From positions 289,325,744 to 289,389,743 of the forward strand of contig NC_133770.1 in the NCBI RefSeq assembly GCF_003597395.2: a stretch of 64,000 nucleotides of DNA, in the 5' to 3' direction. Position 1 is the stretch's first letter. Each line of letters opens with the position of its first letter. The DNA is from Chelonoidis abingdonii. Lineage: Eukaryota > Chordata > Testudines > Testudinidae. The notes under the pieces are model-generated. The model did not search any database and had not been told where the DNA came from. It saw only the letters and a program-made list of their open reading frames with translations. The position numbers and the translations under genes are program-made. Shown here one piece after another: positions 45,608 through 57,104 of the stretch.

Positions 45608-46435
45608 TAAGGATATGGCTACACTTGCACCTGTACAGCGCTGAGAGTTAAACCTGTCTTTGTATAGCTGAGTAGGGAAAGCGCTGCAGTCTGGCCACAC
45701 TGACAGCTGACAGCACAATATCGTGGCCACATTTGCAGCATCTGCAGCGGTATTGGGAGCGGTGCATTATGGGCAGCTATCCCAGAGTTCAAGTGGCTGC
45801 AACGTGCTTTTCAAAAGAGGGGGGTAGAGTGTGACAGGGAGTGAGGGGGGAGAGAGAGTGGGTTTTTGGAGCCGACACTGTGTCAGCACCCTGCCTTGCA
45901 AGTTCTGACCCCTCTCACTCACTGAAAGCAAACAGCAGCTGTTTGGTTTTTTCTCACAGACCAGATAAGCAGCCACTTGCCAAAATGGACCCTTCCTCTC
46001 CCCCCGTGCGCCACCTCTCTCTTCAAGCAAACATTAGCTGTGGGCATTCCAAAAGGAGCCCCCTGCCTCTGCTCATTCACAGCAAACAGTGGCTCTGTTT
46101 GTTTTTTTGATAAGCAGCTCCCAGAGCCCGGAGTTCACAACAAAACAAAGAGAAGCATCACAACAAAACAAGGAGAGGAACCTTCACTTAAAAGGATTAT
46201 GGGGAGTTTCCAGAAGTCAATCACTGTGTAATAAGGTTACTCCCTGTTTACGCTGGAGCGCGATCGTCTCAGCCACTCCGCAGCAGCTGTTATTCCTCTT
46301 GGGGAAGTGGAGTACCTGCAGCACTGTAGCCATGGAGATACAGCGCTGTATGTGCCTTGCCAGTGTGGACGGGGAGTGAGTTACAGTGCTGTGGGCAGCT
46401 TTATTGCGCTGTAACTCTCAAGTGTAGCCAAGGCC
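45608..46435. mobile_element. Non-autonomous DNA element with inverted termini
   Basis: Left end 'ggctacacttgcacc' and right end, reversed, 'ggctacacttgagag' are inverted repeats; 'cagcgctgagagttaa' near the left faces 'ttgcgctgtaactctc' at the right. Superfamily not decided: I see no clear TSD. About 830 bp, no transposase. Confidence 0.65.
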
Positions 46436-46985
46436 ACAATGAAATAGAGAAGAATGGGTGATATAGGAAGTGCAGTGCAATTACTAAACTTCACAGATTT
46501 TTTTAATCAATTCTTGTTGGCTTAGCAGAAGTAAGTCTTTAGAAGGGACTTGAATACAGAGAGAGCAAGATTACAACTTTACTTTCAGGAAATTTAAGAG
46601 GGATTTCTATTTTGGAAAGGAAGTCTCAGCCAACAGAAGACTGCTCTTGACATATATACTTGCTCTTAGCTCTGTGCTAGTAATTAATATTGCACTTTTA
46701 AAAAGAGGCTCAGGGGTTATTGATTCACCTAGAAGATCCCATCAATAGACACCTTAGCATTCGTATTTAGATCTGAGCCAGCTTGGCCAGAAGATTTAAA
46801 ATCAGTAGAAAGTAGTTAATTCTGAACCTATTCAAGACTTTGGAAAATGGAGTATTGGGTATTTCTAGTGAAAACAAAGACCTTATTCTTCTCGTCTGGA
46901 TACGACTTTGAATTTAAATGAAAAGGAAGATGGAGGGAGGGAGAGGGAAGGAGTGAACATAAGTTCCAACTAGCTTTGATTTCCT
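46436..46985. other. Unassigned
   Basis: No recognisable content. Confidence 0.4.
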
Positions 46986-46994
46986 ATAGGCACA

Positions 46995-47155
46995 GACTTT
47001 GTCTATGTCTACACTCCAAGCTAGGGGTGTGATTCCCCTATTCACATTCACATACATGTGCTAGCTGTCATAGAGATAGTGCAAGTATAAACAGCAGTGT
47101 AGCCGCGGTAGCCTAGGTAGGGGCTGAGCTGTGCTGACTACAAACCCACCCACTA
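46995..47155. repeat. MITE-like repeat
   Basis: 'gtctatgtctacactcc', 'agctaggggtgtgattccc' and 'cagtgtagccgcgg' recall a turtle MITE I recognise in type but cannot name. Ends not defined. Confidence 0.45.
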
Positions 47156-48288
47156 TCAATGTATCTTTTAAACATTTTTTACTGTTATCAATTTAAATGT
47201 TCACAATCTGGGGAAATTATGAGGGAATCAGACAACATGGTAAGCTAGACAATAATTATTTAATGACAGTAGAGACTGATTTAAAAAAAATAAAGCTTAT
47301 CACTGTCAAATCACAAATTGTCAACATCACGTCAACATTTACAAAAGTAAATATTCTTAAATCAAACTCTAATAAGATTCCCAAGCAGAATTTCTCTTGA
47401 TTTGCCTATTTGAAAATTTCAATGATTATCAATGGCATTTTTTTTGTCAGTCTGTGTACAATGAAATCAACAGTTATTGACATTTATCATTAAAAACTGA
47501 ATCCCAAATCCCTATTCTGCCTGACCTTGATAACCCTGCCCAATGGAAAATTTGTTGAAACTGGCACATTTTCACAAAAGATTTCAGTTTCAAAAAAGCA
47601 GCATTTCCCGACAAAACAGTTTCAGCTAAAAAAATTTGAACTCTGCCCATAGGTGCTTCCTGCTTGGTTCTAAACACCCTCAGTGCTCACTGATTCCAAT
47701 GGGACTTAGTACCTTTCATAAGGGATACAGTACCTTACGGGATCAAGCTAATAGTGCATGGTTTGCAATAACCTCCTCTTGTTCATTGGGTTTTCACCCA
47801 AAGAACAGGTCAATTGATAAGAGAGTTTATAGTGATGAGTTACATTTACTCCTAGTGACTGCATATTCACAAGAGTACATTCTAGTGGTATTGTGTTGAT
47901 TAAACCCTATTAAATGAAAACAAGGTTTATAGGCATAGCCAATTCAAGTAGTGTTTGGAAATTGATTCTTTAGTGGCTAACTGAAGCTCAGTGTGATCTA
48001 GACAATACCAGAGCTTAACCAGGATTTAACAGAAAACCACCACAAGTACACAGCACAATAATCTACACACCTGCTTTCAAATTCACAGTTGTAATAGGTA
48101 TCACACAGAAATTCTATTATTATTTTTTAAATATGCACTTTAATTCACCTGTGATATTTTCTCCTGATCTGATATTAGTTAAAATAAAATACCATGGTGA
48201 TGGTCATAGTATAGAGAGATGTTTAAATTGAATCCCTAATGTGATTTATGAAGAAACAAAACTAGAAATTAGAAATGAAAAAGTTCAA
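47156..48288. other. Unassigned; A/T-rich repeat relic near 47510-47640
   Basis: 47515-47640 ('gaaactggcacattttcac', 'gatttcagtttcaaaaa') resembles the AT-rich families at 45130 and 55780. No gene. Confidence 0.35.
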
Positions 48289-48289
48289 T

Positions 48290-48600
48290 TATGTCCTCTA
48301 GTTTGATCCTCTGGCCCAAGCAGGATGTTTCCCCACAGTTTGTCCTGGAATGCTCTATCTAGTCCAGTTTTCACTGCATCCAGTGATAGATTTTCAACAT
48401 CTTCCCATGGGAGAACATCCCATAGTCTAACACAATCTGTTGGGAAATATTTCCTGTGATTCAACATGCATTTAATTGGGCTTCTGCAGGCCACATTCAA
48501 AGAAAGTGAATAGATTCTTACTAGAGTAAACAAAATGATACAAAAAAGGATGTCCTGGGATTGTTTTTCTAATGGGGCCCTGATTTTCACAGCTGTTGAG
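48290..48600 (-). pseudogene. CR1-clade LINE ORF2 C-terminal fragment
   Basis: Minus-strand translation contains CMLNHRKYFPTDCVRLWDVLP then WEDVENLSLDAVKTGLDRAF, the RKYFFxxRVxxLWNxLP and DVVxxxSLxxFKxxLD pattern at the C-terminus of CR1/L3-type RTs. Frame open for 101 residues, but no catalytic region. Very old; L3/CR1 rather than young CR1 is my guess. Confidence 0.6.
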
Positions 48601-48692
48601 CATCTGCAGCTCCCATTATAATCAAGTCACTGTAAGTGCTCTGAAACTTTGGAAATATCCTGCTTGGGCCAGAGGATCAAACTAGAGGACAT
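48291..48692. repeat. Perfect 36-bp inverted repeat pair
   Basis: 48291-48326 and 48657-48692 are exact reverse complements over 36 bases, separated by 330 bases. The left copy lies at the edge of the LINE fragment; the right copy is on its own. Confidence 0.9.
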
Positions 48693-48796
48693 GTTTTTTC
48701 ATTGTTTGTTTTTTAAATAGCTCTTTTAAAGGAAGTGTTGTGTAGTTAACAATAAGCAGCCAAGATAACCAAAGTAAATATTCTGGGTGAAATTCT

Positions 48797-48844
48797 GGCC
48801 CTATTGAAGTCAATGGTCAAACTCCCATTGACTTCAATAGGGCC
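48797..48844. repeat. Perfect hairpin of the dispersed palindromic family
   Basis: Arms 'ggccctattgaagtcaatgg' at 48797-48816 and its exact complement at 48825-48844, with an 8-nt loop. Best copy of the family in this window. Confidence 0.85.
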
Positions 48845-48849
48845 AAGGA

Positions 48850-49120
48850 TACAACTTTTGCTTCAAACTACATGTAGAGGTAATGATGATATGTAAAAGA
48901 ACCAGCTGGAACTTCATTACTGACATCTGTGAAGAGATACTTAACTGAGTGGTCTCATTCACTGCAGTAGTGAGTACATGCTTATCAGTGTGAATAAAGG
49001 GTTTGCAACCTGGCCTAAAATCATTGACTAGCCTGAAATCAGTCAACAGAAAGCAATATGCAGATCGCATCACATCTGGCATTAGGCATTTTTATAAAGG
49101 AATGTGGCATCTTATATAGG
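48850..49120. other. Unassigned
   Basis: No recognisable content. Confidence 0.4.
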
Positions 49121-49124
49121 AGAA

Positions 49125-49335
49125 AGGATGTTTCAGTGGAGTGGGGACTGGCTTGGCCTGAGACTCAGGAGACTTGGTTTTACTTCCTGCTCTTCACAGA
49201 TGTCCTGCAAGTTACTTAGTCTCTCTCTGCCTCAGTTCCCTATTTGTGAAATGGAGATCGTAGCGCTTCCCTTACCTCATGGGTCTGCTGTGAGCATAAA
49301 TACTACAGTAATGGGGGCCGGATAAGATCCTAAGA
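49125..49335 (+). repeat. MIR SINE
   Basis: 'caagttacttagtctctc', 'ctgcctcagttccctattt', 'gtgaaatggagatcgtag' and 'ctgctgtgagcataaat' are MIR landmarks in order. Confidence 0.7.
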
Positions 49336-49779
49336 CAGAAAGACATGCTGTTGAGGTGCCGAGATATCCAGTGTATCCACAGATTGACAGGCAGCTCGTG
49401 GCCAGGCACCGTACCATCAAATTGTTATAACTCTTGCACATATTGGGTTAAATTTATCCCTGATGTAATGTTTTTGGCCTCAATGGAATTGCACCGGAGA
49501 AAATGTTGGCCCATTATCACTCTCATTTTATTTTCTACCAACCTAAGAATATTTAAGCAGGAAAGGTAAATTATTACTTGTTTGTAATTGCACCATTTGC
49601 AACAATCACCAGTAATCGGGGCATTATACCTGGGCTTTTGCCTCCTCTGAAATGGATAGATTCACTGTGTAATTGATGGCAAGTGAATGTTATATTATTA
49701 ATTCATGAATGTATGTGCAAAGATTTTTGGAAATGGCTTGCTACAGGTACACACACCTGCCAAAAGAGTTTATGGAGAT
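49336..49779. other. Unassigned
   Basis: No recognisable content. Confidence 0.4.
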
Positions 49780-49849
49780 ACTGGGCCAGATGCTCAGCTG
49801 GTGAACTTGCATGGAATAGATCAATTTACACTAGCTGAGAATCTGTCCC

Positions 49850-50885
49850 AGTGATTAGATCTGATGCGCCCTGCTGAAGTATTATAAATTATGGGTTTGC
49901 TGCCAGGATTAGTGGGTGAATTTCTCTGGCATGTGGTATATAGGACGTGTCATGGTATAATTCCCCACTCTGAACATTAGCGTCCAAAAGTTGAGGTACC
50001 AGCATGAATTCCTCTAAGCTCAATTACCAGCTTAGAACCTATAGCACTGCCACCAACCAGATATTCCAGTGCCTGGTACACTCTTGTCCCCCCAAAACCT
50101 TGCGCGGGGACCCCCCAAGACCCAGACCCTCTGGATCTTAACACAAGGAAAGTAAATCCTTTCCCCTACAGTTGACTCTCCCAGGCTTCCCCTCCCTGAG
50201 TTACCCTGGAAGATCACTGTGATTCAAACTCCTTGAATCACCAAACAGAGAGGAAAATTCACCTTCCCCCGTCCTTCTCTTTCCCCCTCCCAGACTCTCC
50301 CTGAGAGAGAAAGTAATCCTAACACAGAGAGAAAATTAGCCTCTCTCTCCCCCTTCCCTCCTTTCTCCATCATCGTGAATCATCCCCCCTCCGGTGACCT
50401 TAAATACTATATCTAAACAAGAATCATCTGGAGAAAACCATCGTAACTGAAGTAAGTGTCAGCTATAGTCCTGTACCCTCTGTTAAACACACCATTAATC
50501 CTCCAATAAAACTCCTCCAGCCAATACACATCAAATAAAGAAACCAAACATAAGCCTAAACTTATTCTAATTCACGAATAAATGATCCTTGGAGATTGGA
50601 GAGAAACCTGGTTGAACATCTGGTCTCTCTGAGCCCAGAGTTGAACAACAACCAAATTCTAACAGCACACACAGAAACTCCCTCCCTTCAAGATTTGAAA
50701 ATTCCTGTCCCCTGATTGGTTCTCTGGTCAGGTGACATTCAGGCTTACTGAACTTGTTAACCCTTTACAGTCAAAAGAGATATAAAGATACTTCTGTTCT
50801 ATTAACTCCCACTATCTGTTTATGACAGGACGTCAGACTAGATGATCATAAATAGGTCCCTTCTGGCATAAATCTGTGACTCACT
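49850..50885 (+). mobile_element. CR1 3' end, split by a solo LTR
   Basis: 49900-49947 and 50833-50885 join to a CR1 3' terminus: 'ggcatgtggtatatagg' continues as 'tcagactagatgatcat' and 'ggtcccttctggcat'. The intervening 880 bases are a solo LTR with TSD, so the CR1 is older. Confidence 0.75.
49948..50827 (-). mobile_element. ERV-type solo LTR with 5-bp TSD
   Basis: Perfect 5-bp TSD 'ggacg' at 49943-49947 and 50828-50832. Inverted ends 'tgtcatgg' and 'ttatgaca'. Minus orientation is inferred from resemblance to a known turtle LTR type that starts 'tgtcataaacagatag'. 880 bp. Pyrimidine-rich stretch at 50270-50370 on the plus strand. Confidence 0.85.
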
Positions 50886-51389
50886 TTTTAACAACAGGTA
50901 AGATTGGCTTTAACAGTGAAAATCTTCAGTGAGCTTACAAAATGGAAGCTTACAAAGTGGAAACTTGGACATGATGACTAGGGAAGAGTATAAAATTATT
51001 GCTCGAACATGCAGAGGTGTAATCAGGAAGGCCAAAACGCAACTGGAGTTGCAGCGTAGCAAGGATGTGCTTAAATGCTTTGCTGAGTAGGGATGGATTC
51101 AAGAATGTGCTTAAGTGTTTTGCTGAATTAGGGCCACAGGGCTTTTGATCCTATAAGCTGCTGAGTACCCTCAACTCTAGTGGAGGTCATTGGGAGTTGA
51201 GGATGTTTCTGATAATTTCCAAGGGAGCAAGATTGGGTTAAATATCTGTTGCAAGAAAATCACAAAATCCTCAGTCCAGGTCTTGGCAGGTGCAATACTT
51301 TTTAGTTCATTTCAGCATATTTATGACATATTATGTCTTATTCTTCACATTAAGATGAATATATGAATATTGGTTCTTTACTACATTAG
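50886..51389. other. Unassigned
   Basis: No recognisable content. Confidence 0.4.
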
Positions 51390-51478
51390 GTTAACCTGGT
51401 CCTGCAACAGCGCAGGGGGCTGGACTTGATAAATTCTTAAGGTCCTTTCCAGCCCTACATTTCTATCATTCCATAAAG
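51390..51478 (+). mobile_element. CR1/SINE 3' end
   Basis: 'ctggtcctgcaacagcgc', 'gggggctggacttgat' and 'aaggtcctttccagccct' make the sense-strand tail shared by CR1 and the tRNA-SINE. Confidence 0.65.
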
Positions 51479-51569
51479 TACTTTCCCCATCAGTCTTATT
51501 TTCAGGCCTGATTGTCATTTGCACACTGGTTTAATTCCCTTCGTGTCAATGAAGCTACTCCTGATCCTG

Positions 51570-52300
51570 TAGTTTAGGATTCCTACCAAATTCATGGCTA
51601 TGAAAAATGCATCACGGGCTGTGAAAGCTGATCTCCCCTACGATATCTGACTGTTGTAAGGGAGGGGCAGGGCTGGAAGCCCCCTAGCCGGGAGCTCCTA
51701 CCATGGGCAGGACTCCAACTGCTAGTCCCTGCCAGGCTGGGGAGGGAAGGGGCTTCCTCTTCCCCTGCAGGGGCCCCTGCCCTTCCCTCTTGCAGCTGGG
51801 GAAGGTTCCTGGAGGTGGGTCTGTCCTGACCCCAGGAGCGATCCCTGTAGAGGAAGAGGAAATCCCATCCCTCCCTATCCCACCATGACTAGCAGCTGGA
51901 GCATGGCGCACAGGGGGAGCCGTCGGTTGCGGCACCCTCAGTCCTGTCCCTCTCCAACTTCGGGTCCAGTGCTCAGGGGGATAAAAGGGGCCTTGGGCTG
52001 GCTTTGAGTGGGGGAATGGACCACGGGGCCCCCTGACAATGGGGCCTGGGTGGTTGCCCATCTGTAAGTCTGGCTCTCCCCTCCCAAAAAAAGTAACAAC
52101 CCTCCCATACCCTGCAACCCCTCTGCAATAGCTTTGCGACCCCCCTCCCCATGATCCCCTTTTGGGTTAGGACCCCATGGTTACAACACCGTAATGTCAG
52201 ATGTAGACATCTGAAACCATGAAATTGACTATTTTAAGAATCCTATGACTGTGAAATTGACTAAAAAGGATCATGAATTTGGTAGGGCCCTGAACCATGG
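51570..52300. mobile_element. Non-autonomous hAT-like element with inverted ends
   Basis: Left 'cctaccaaattcatggc' and right 'gaatttggtagggccctg' are inverted; inward, 'tatgaaaaatgcatcacgg' faces 'aaaaaggatcatg'. The GC-rich interior has 'aacccctctgcaatagc' and 'ccttttgggttaggac'. The TSD is not clear. Frames of 61-125 residues here are artefacts. Confidence 0.65.
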
Positions 52301-52670
52301 GCTGAGGGAGGCTAGCCCCAGTCCTGCCCCTTCTGCCTGAAGCTCTGCCCCTTCTAACCCCTGCCAGAGCCCAGAGCCCCCCACCACCACAGCCACTGGC
52401 CCATTCCCACTCCAGGCTAGCCCCCCAACCTCAGAGCACCAGGAGGCTGGGTGACACACGGCCCCAGCCTCCCCAGCTCCAGAGCGCCAGGAAGGCGGAT
52501 GGCACATGGCCCAAGCCTCCCCAGCTGGAGCACTGGGCAGCTGTAGCAGGACTGGAGCTGCAGCACACAGGGAGCACTGGTAAGCATGGGGTGGGGCAAT
52601 GCATGGCTCTTTAGGGAGGCACAGCCTCCCCCAGCCTATGCAACCCACTGCCGTGATTGTCAGGCCCTGT
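52301..52670. repeat. GC-rich repeat with internal duplications
   Basis: 'ccccagcctccccagctcc' and 'cccaagcctccccagctgg' alternate with 'aggctgggtgacacacggc' and 'aaggcggatggcacatggc', an imperfect tandem unit of about 62 bp between 52440 and 52530. Resembles a turtle GC-rich element; class unknown. The 161-residue minus frame reflects the repeats. Confidence 0.45.
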
Positions 52671-53350
52671 GTATTAATTATTATACCTTCAATGGTTAAA
52701 CAGAGGAAATATGTTATCTGTAGGGTGCCCATATTGCCCAAAGGGAAAATGGGCATTGTGTGGGGCTAGCCCAAAGCCCTTCCACCCCCCTCACCCTCCT
52801 GCGCAGGGCTGGCATTATTGCTCACTGCCCCCCCTCCAAGAGCAAATGGGACAAATGCCCACTTTTGCCAAAAAAGTCAGGACAGCTGAGACAGGGATTA
52901 AAAAAGATACTGTCCTGGCCAAAGCGGGATGTATGGTCACCCTAGTTATTTGAACTTGTGCTAAACAGAGCTTACTGTTCTTGCAAATTGCTCCTGCACC
53001 TTAAAATTCTTTAATGACAGATAATATATTATTGTAGTTCCAGCTGTCAAAAATAGCTTTGACTTCCCTCTATTAATATTCAGTTAGGCACTAAAAACTC
53101 TTTGTATTTGACCCTAGAGGTGCTGATAACAGGTTGAGCCAGAAAAGAGGCCCATTCCTTAAAAGGCCAGCCATGGCTTTCAGAAATTTAATTAACAAGA
53201 TGTAGACATCAATACCCTCTGGTTCTGCCTCTTTATTATATTTTTATTAATGAGTTAATGTCCAGCATCACTTTCACAACTGTAGAATTTGCAAGTAACG
53301 TGTTTAATTCACTTCAGACCAGTTCTTCCTACACATCCAAACTGATACTC
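52671..53350. other. Unassigned
   Basis: No gene; 52710-52945 is moderately GC-rich with no motif. Confidence 0.35.
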
Positions 53351-53360
53351 GTTTAAGAAT

Positions 53361-53453
53361 GCATGCATCTGGTGAAGTGGGTATTCACCAAGGAAAGCTC
53401 ATGCTCCTATACATCTGTTAGTCTATAAGGTGCCACAGGACTCTTTGCTGCTT
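53361..53453 (+). mobile_element. Short PLE copy (family A) with 10-bp TSD
   Basis: Perfect 10-bp TSD 'gtttaagaat' at 53351-53360 and 53454-53463. Starts at 'gcatgcatctggtgaag' and ends 'actctttgctgctt', lacking the 'ctaacacggctacccct' terminus of the 15.9 kb copy. 93 bp. Confidence 0.75.
53365..53404 (+). ncRNA. Hammerhead-ribozyme-like motif, family A copy 2
   Basis: Stem I strand GCAT (53365-53368), core CTGGTGA (53369-53375; A6 changed to G), one extra A, a degenerate stem II, GAAA (53393-53396), GC-TC, then ATGC (53401-53404) pairing with GCAT. Together with the 16.0 kb copy it supports an ancestral C-Y-G-A-N-G-A core. Likely inactive. Confidence 0.55.
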
Positions 53454-53914
53454 GTTTAAGAATAGGCTGCGATGGCACAATAATAAGGAAAGAGAGAGAG
53501 AAAAGTGGGAGCTGTTTTCTTTTAACACAGAACAAGTGACTTTATTAAAATAAAAAAGATGGTGTTATCTGTAAAGCTCCTCTATTTCACTGTAGAACGC
53601 ATGCAAACAACCTTCCTAAGTCCCATCCATCTTGGCTTCCTGCTATAGATTTAAAGGAACAGTGCAGACATTCTCACACAGGCCAATTGAGTTTGATTGA
53701 ATAGAGGCACAGCAGTAGAATGGAAAGTGTGCAGCTCTGGTACTTTTCAGTATAGTGTTTCTTCAGGTGGACGAGTTCTGTACACTATCACTGTCCCTTC
53801 TGGTTCATGTCTGATGTTCCTAAAATCTCATGCTTCAGGGCTTCATCTAATCACCTGCCGGGGTCAGGAAGAGGTTCCTCTCCTACCCCTCAATGTATTC
53901 TTCTTCCTCTAAAG

Positions 53915-54232
53915 CAGTGGTCCTTAACTTTTACTGCAGCCTGCACCCCTTTGGTTCTCAAAATATCTTCTCGCACCCCTTAAAGCTAAAAAATATATAT
54001 TTTTGCACCCCTTAAACCTAGATATATTTTTGTTTATATATTACTGTAATCATTAAAAATGTATAATGTTAAATACATAGGTTTGATGAAACCAATTGTT
54101 GTACTTATGTGCCTGTGCTTAATTAGTGTTTTCGATGATTTACCTTCTAAAAAAATCTGGCGTGTCTCGCATCCTCAGAAAGGGCATCTTGCACCCACAG
54201 GGAGTGCGTGCACCCCAAGTTGAAAACCACTC
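53915..54232. mobile_element. hAT MITE with near-perfect 8-bp TSD
   Basis: TSD 'ctctaaag' at 53907-53914 against 'ctcttaag' at 54233-54240. Inverted termini 'cagtggtccttaact' and, reversed, 'gagtggttttcaact'. AT-rich centre, non-coding. Confidence 0.8.
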
Positions 54233-54499
54233 CTCTTAAGCATGAGAGATGGCCACAGTTGCAGATGGAACACTGGATGGAGTTGAACAGTGGTCTGTGG
54301 TAGTATTGAGAATTTGCTCTTTCAGGTGCTTGGTTGGTGGGTCTTGCTCACATGCTCAGGTCTAACTGATCGCCATATGTGGGGCTGGAAAGGATTGTTC
54401 CCCAGGTCAGCTTGGTGGTAACCTTGGGGATGGGTTTCATCTTCCTTTGCAGCATGTGGCAAAGGTCATCTAGGATCATTTAGGTATATCTCACTTAAT

Positions 54500-54608
54500 C
54501 AATTCCCTGCCATGGGTACAATGTGCAGGTGTGGAGTGGTACTGGTGGCCGGTGATATGTAGATGGTCAGACTAGATGGTCGCTTCTGGCATTAAATTCT
54601 ATCACTCT
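54500..54608 (+). mobile_element. CR1 3' end
   Basis: 'gtagatggtcagactagat', 'ggtcgcttctggcattaa' and 'attctatcactcta' give the CR1 3' terminus. Confidence 0.65.
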
Positions 54609-54734
54609 AACTATTTGAAGATCACTAACTACCCACATATCAGAATTCAAAAACTAAATTATGTTGTTCATGCATCTTAAGGACCCTGCCCCATCCTCAT
54701 TCCACTTGCAGAATTCACACATCCGGCTGTTATA

Positions 54735-54950
54735 GGGGTGGCACGTCCGGGTCTTCAGCAGCAATTCAGCGGTGGGTCCCTCAGTCCCTCTCGGAGCAAA
54801 GGACCCCCTGCTGAATTGCTGCCAAAGAGTGGAGCAGCACGATCGTGCTGCCGTGGCTTTTTTTTGTTGTTGTTATTTTGTTTTTTTGCTGCTTGGGGCG
54901 GCAGAAAACCTGGAGCCGGACTTGGGCGGGGGGGTCTTTTACTTTCAGAA
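54735..54950. mobile_element. GC-rich hAT-group fragment
   Basis: 'gtccgggtcttcagcagc', 'gagcaaaggaccccctgctg', 'gcacgatcgtgctgccg' and 'ttggggcggcagaaaacc' place it with the GC-rich hAT group also seen at 28827. Ends not defined; an internal T-run at 54857-54890. Confidence 0.5.
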
Positions 54951-55779
54951 CTGAGATTGACTCCATAGCAAAGCTGCTGTCAAGAAAACTTAAGAAATTA
55001 TCTATTTTCAGCTTTTAAACCCCATACAGAAATGCAGTCACCTCTTCCAACACAATTGAGACGGCTGGCAAGCTGGATAAAAGGGATGGGTTTTGTCAAC
55101 ATCTGGCCTGTTTTCACCCATTTCAATAAATTTTGATCAGTGTCTCCATCTCAACATCCATGAATAACTAAGCAGCATCCCTGTGTACAGGGCCAGTGTT
55201 CTGAGAGCTTTGGCATGGTTATTGTTGCTATGGAGACTACCACCTTCACATGCACATGTTCCACACATCTGTCTTCTTTTGTTTATGGCTCTTAGGATGA
55301 GCATCCCTACATGGTGCTAAAGTCAATGGAGAGAATCTCTAAAACCATTCACAGACGAAAGTATTTAGAAAACCTAAATTAAATCAGTTTCAGGTTTGTT
55401 TCTTTTTAAATTAGTGACTTTCTTAGGCTGAGTTGAGTTGAATCCTTTAATTCCTTCTATACCCAGGAAACACAAACAGAGGAAAATGTTAAAGCACCGA
55501 CTGTTAGCAATCAGGCACTCACTATTCCACTATCCACATTTCCCATAAATAATTTAAAGCATCTTCAGTAGCTATATGCTCTTATATGACAATAATAATG
55601 TGATGTTGATTTTCACATTCATAGCAGCTTTAATCTGAAGGTCTCAAAAATCTACAAGCCATTCTAGGATAATCTCCAGACTGTCTTGTTTAATGGTAGG
55701 TAAGTATTCCCCCTTTGATTCTGAGGCAGAGATAGAACTGGTTATGGACGGTTTTTTGTTCCCATAATTTTTACAACCT
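54951..55779. other. Unassigned
   Basis: No recognisable gene or repeat. Confidence 0.4.
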
Positions 55780-56060
55780 TGACGATGCTTTTGGATTAAT
55801 TGAAAATGTTCATCAAAAGATTTTGGGCTTTCATCTAAAAATGAAACAGCGAACATTTTTCCTTGTGTGTGTGTGTCTGAAGATTTTGATATTTGGGCTG
55901 CTGAAACAAACAAAAGCTAAACAAAAACAACAACAAAATCAGGTTTACGGGTTTTCTGATTCTTTGATGAAAACCTTAGAAATATAATTGAAAACAGATT
56001 CTTGTGACAGAAATACCCATTTTCACAAAAAAAGAAAAGCAAAAGCCATTTTTCATTGCA
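55780..56060. repeat. AT-rich dispersed repeat, related family
   Basis: 'aaaatgttcatcaaaag', 'aatgaaacagcgaac' and 'cccattttcacaaaaa' recall the AT-rich repeats at 45130 and 56900. GT microsatellite at 55864-55876. Confidence 0.35.
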
Positions 56061-56320
56061 AAATCATTATGAAGTAAATAGGTCTCTCAGAGAGGTTGAG
56101 TGACCTGATCACAATGAGAGATGCAAAATCCAGGTCACTTTTACTTAGATGCCTCAAGTATTAATTTAAATGTCTAATTCAAATTGACAATGCTGGTCTA
56201 AGACTTTTCTATGGTCACAAAATCAGTCAGTGGCAGAAATAAGCAGTGAAATCCAAGTCTCCTGAGGCCGAATCTCCAGACACACGTCCTTCCTTTAAGC
56301 TATCTCATTTTACCTTTAAA
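56061..56320 (-). repeat. MIR-like, minus strand
   Basis: 'ctcagagaggttgagtgacc', 'tcagtcagtggcagaaat' and 'caagtctcctgaggcc' are reverse MIR-type landmarks, split by about 80 bp. Confidence 0.5.
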
Positions 56321-56899
56321 GTTCTTGGCTTGTTGCTTTTGCCATTCTCATTGTCCCCCATTTACTTCTTCCACACTCTGTAAGGAAAGAGAGCTGGAAT
56401 AGATACAGAATATTTAAAAGGTTAAAGTCTGTGTTTATAAGTCCATTAAGAGTATATAGTTTTTAATAGAGTGTGCTCGCTATTAAAATTCTGATACTTT
56501 CTCAAGGCAAAGATTGTAGTGGGAACATAAAATGCTACCAAATAAATCCATTCTGAAGATAATGATTGCAAGGAGCCTGGGAAATGATACATACCTTCCT
56601 TAATAGTGTTATAACCTTACGTTGTATAATTGTATGCCTTAGTTGGATGCCTGTGATATGCTGGAGATAATTTTAGTTTGATGGTAACAACAGGGTTTAT
56701 TTAGTTTGTTTTAAAAAATAAAAGGTAGTTGCATACTTTTACCACACCATAAATGACACAGAAGCAGTCAGTGTCGCTTTATTAGTCTGTACGCTTCTAA
56801 AAATGTGTGAGTCTTTTCTGTTGCTTGGAGCTGAGGACTGGAAGTCAGGAGTACAACTGGTAGTTTTGTTTTCTTTTTTGTAAAGTAGTTTTTATTAAA
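56321..56899. other. Unassigned
   Basis: No recognisable content. Confidence 0.4.
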
Positions 56900-57095
56900 A
56901 AATGCATTTTCGGCACTTCAAAAGTATTCACAAACTCAGGTCAAATTTGATGAAATAGTTTTGGCCAAGAAAAAAATATGAAAAAAAAATTGGAAAAGAT
57001 TGAAAAGTTTCATTTTGAGTTTTCATTTTTAAATAGTGTTTTGAATTCAAATTTGGACAAATAAAAAGATAACCCAGAAAAATCAACTATTCACT
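56900..57095. repeat. AT-rich dispersed repeat, related family
   Basis: 'caaaagtattcacaaactc', 'gatgaaatagttttggcc' and 'gtttcattttgag' resemble other AT-rich copies in the window. Confidence 0.35.
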
Positions 57096-57104
57096 CACCT
57101 CTAG

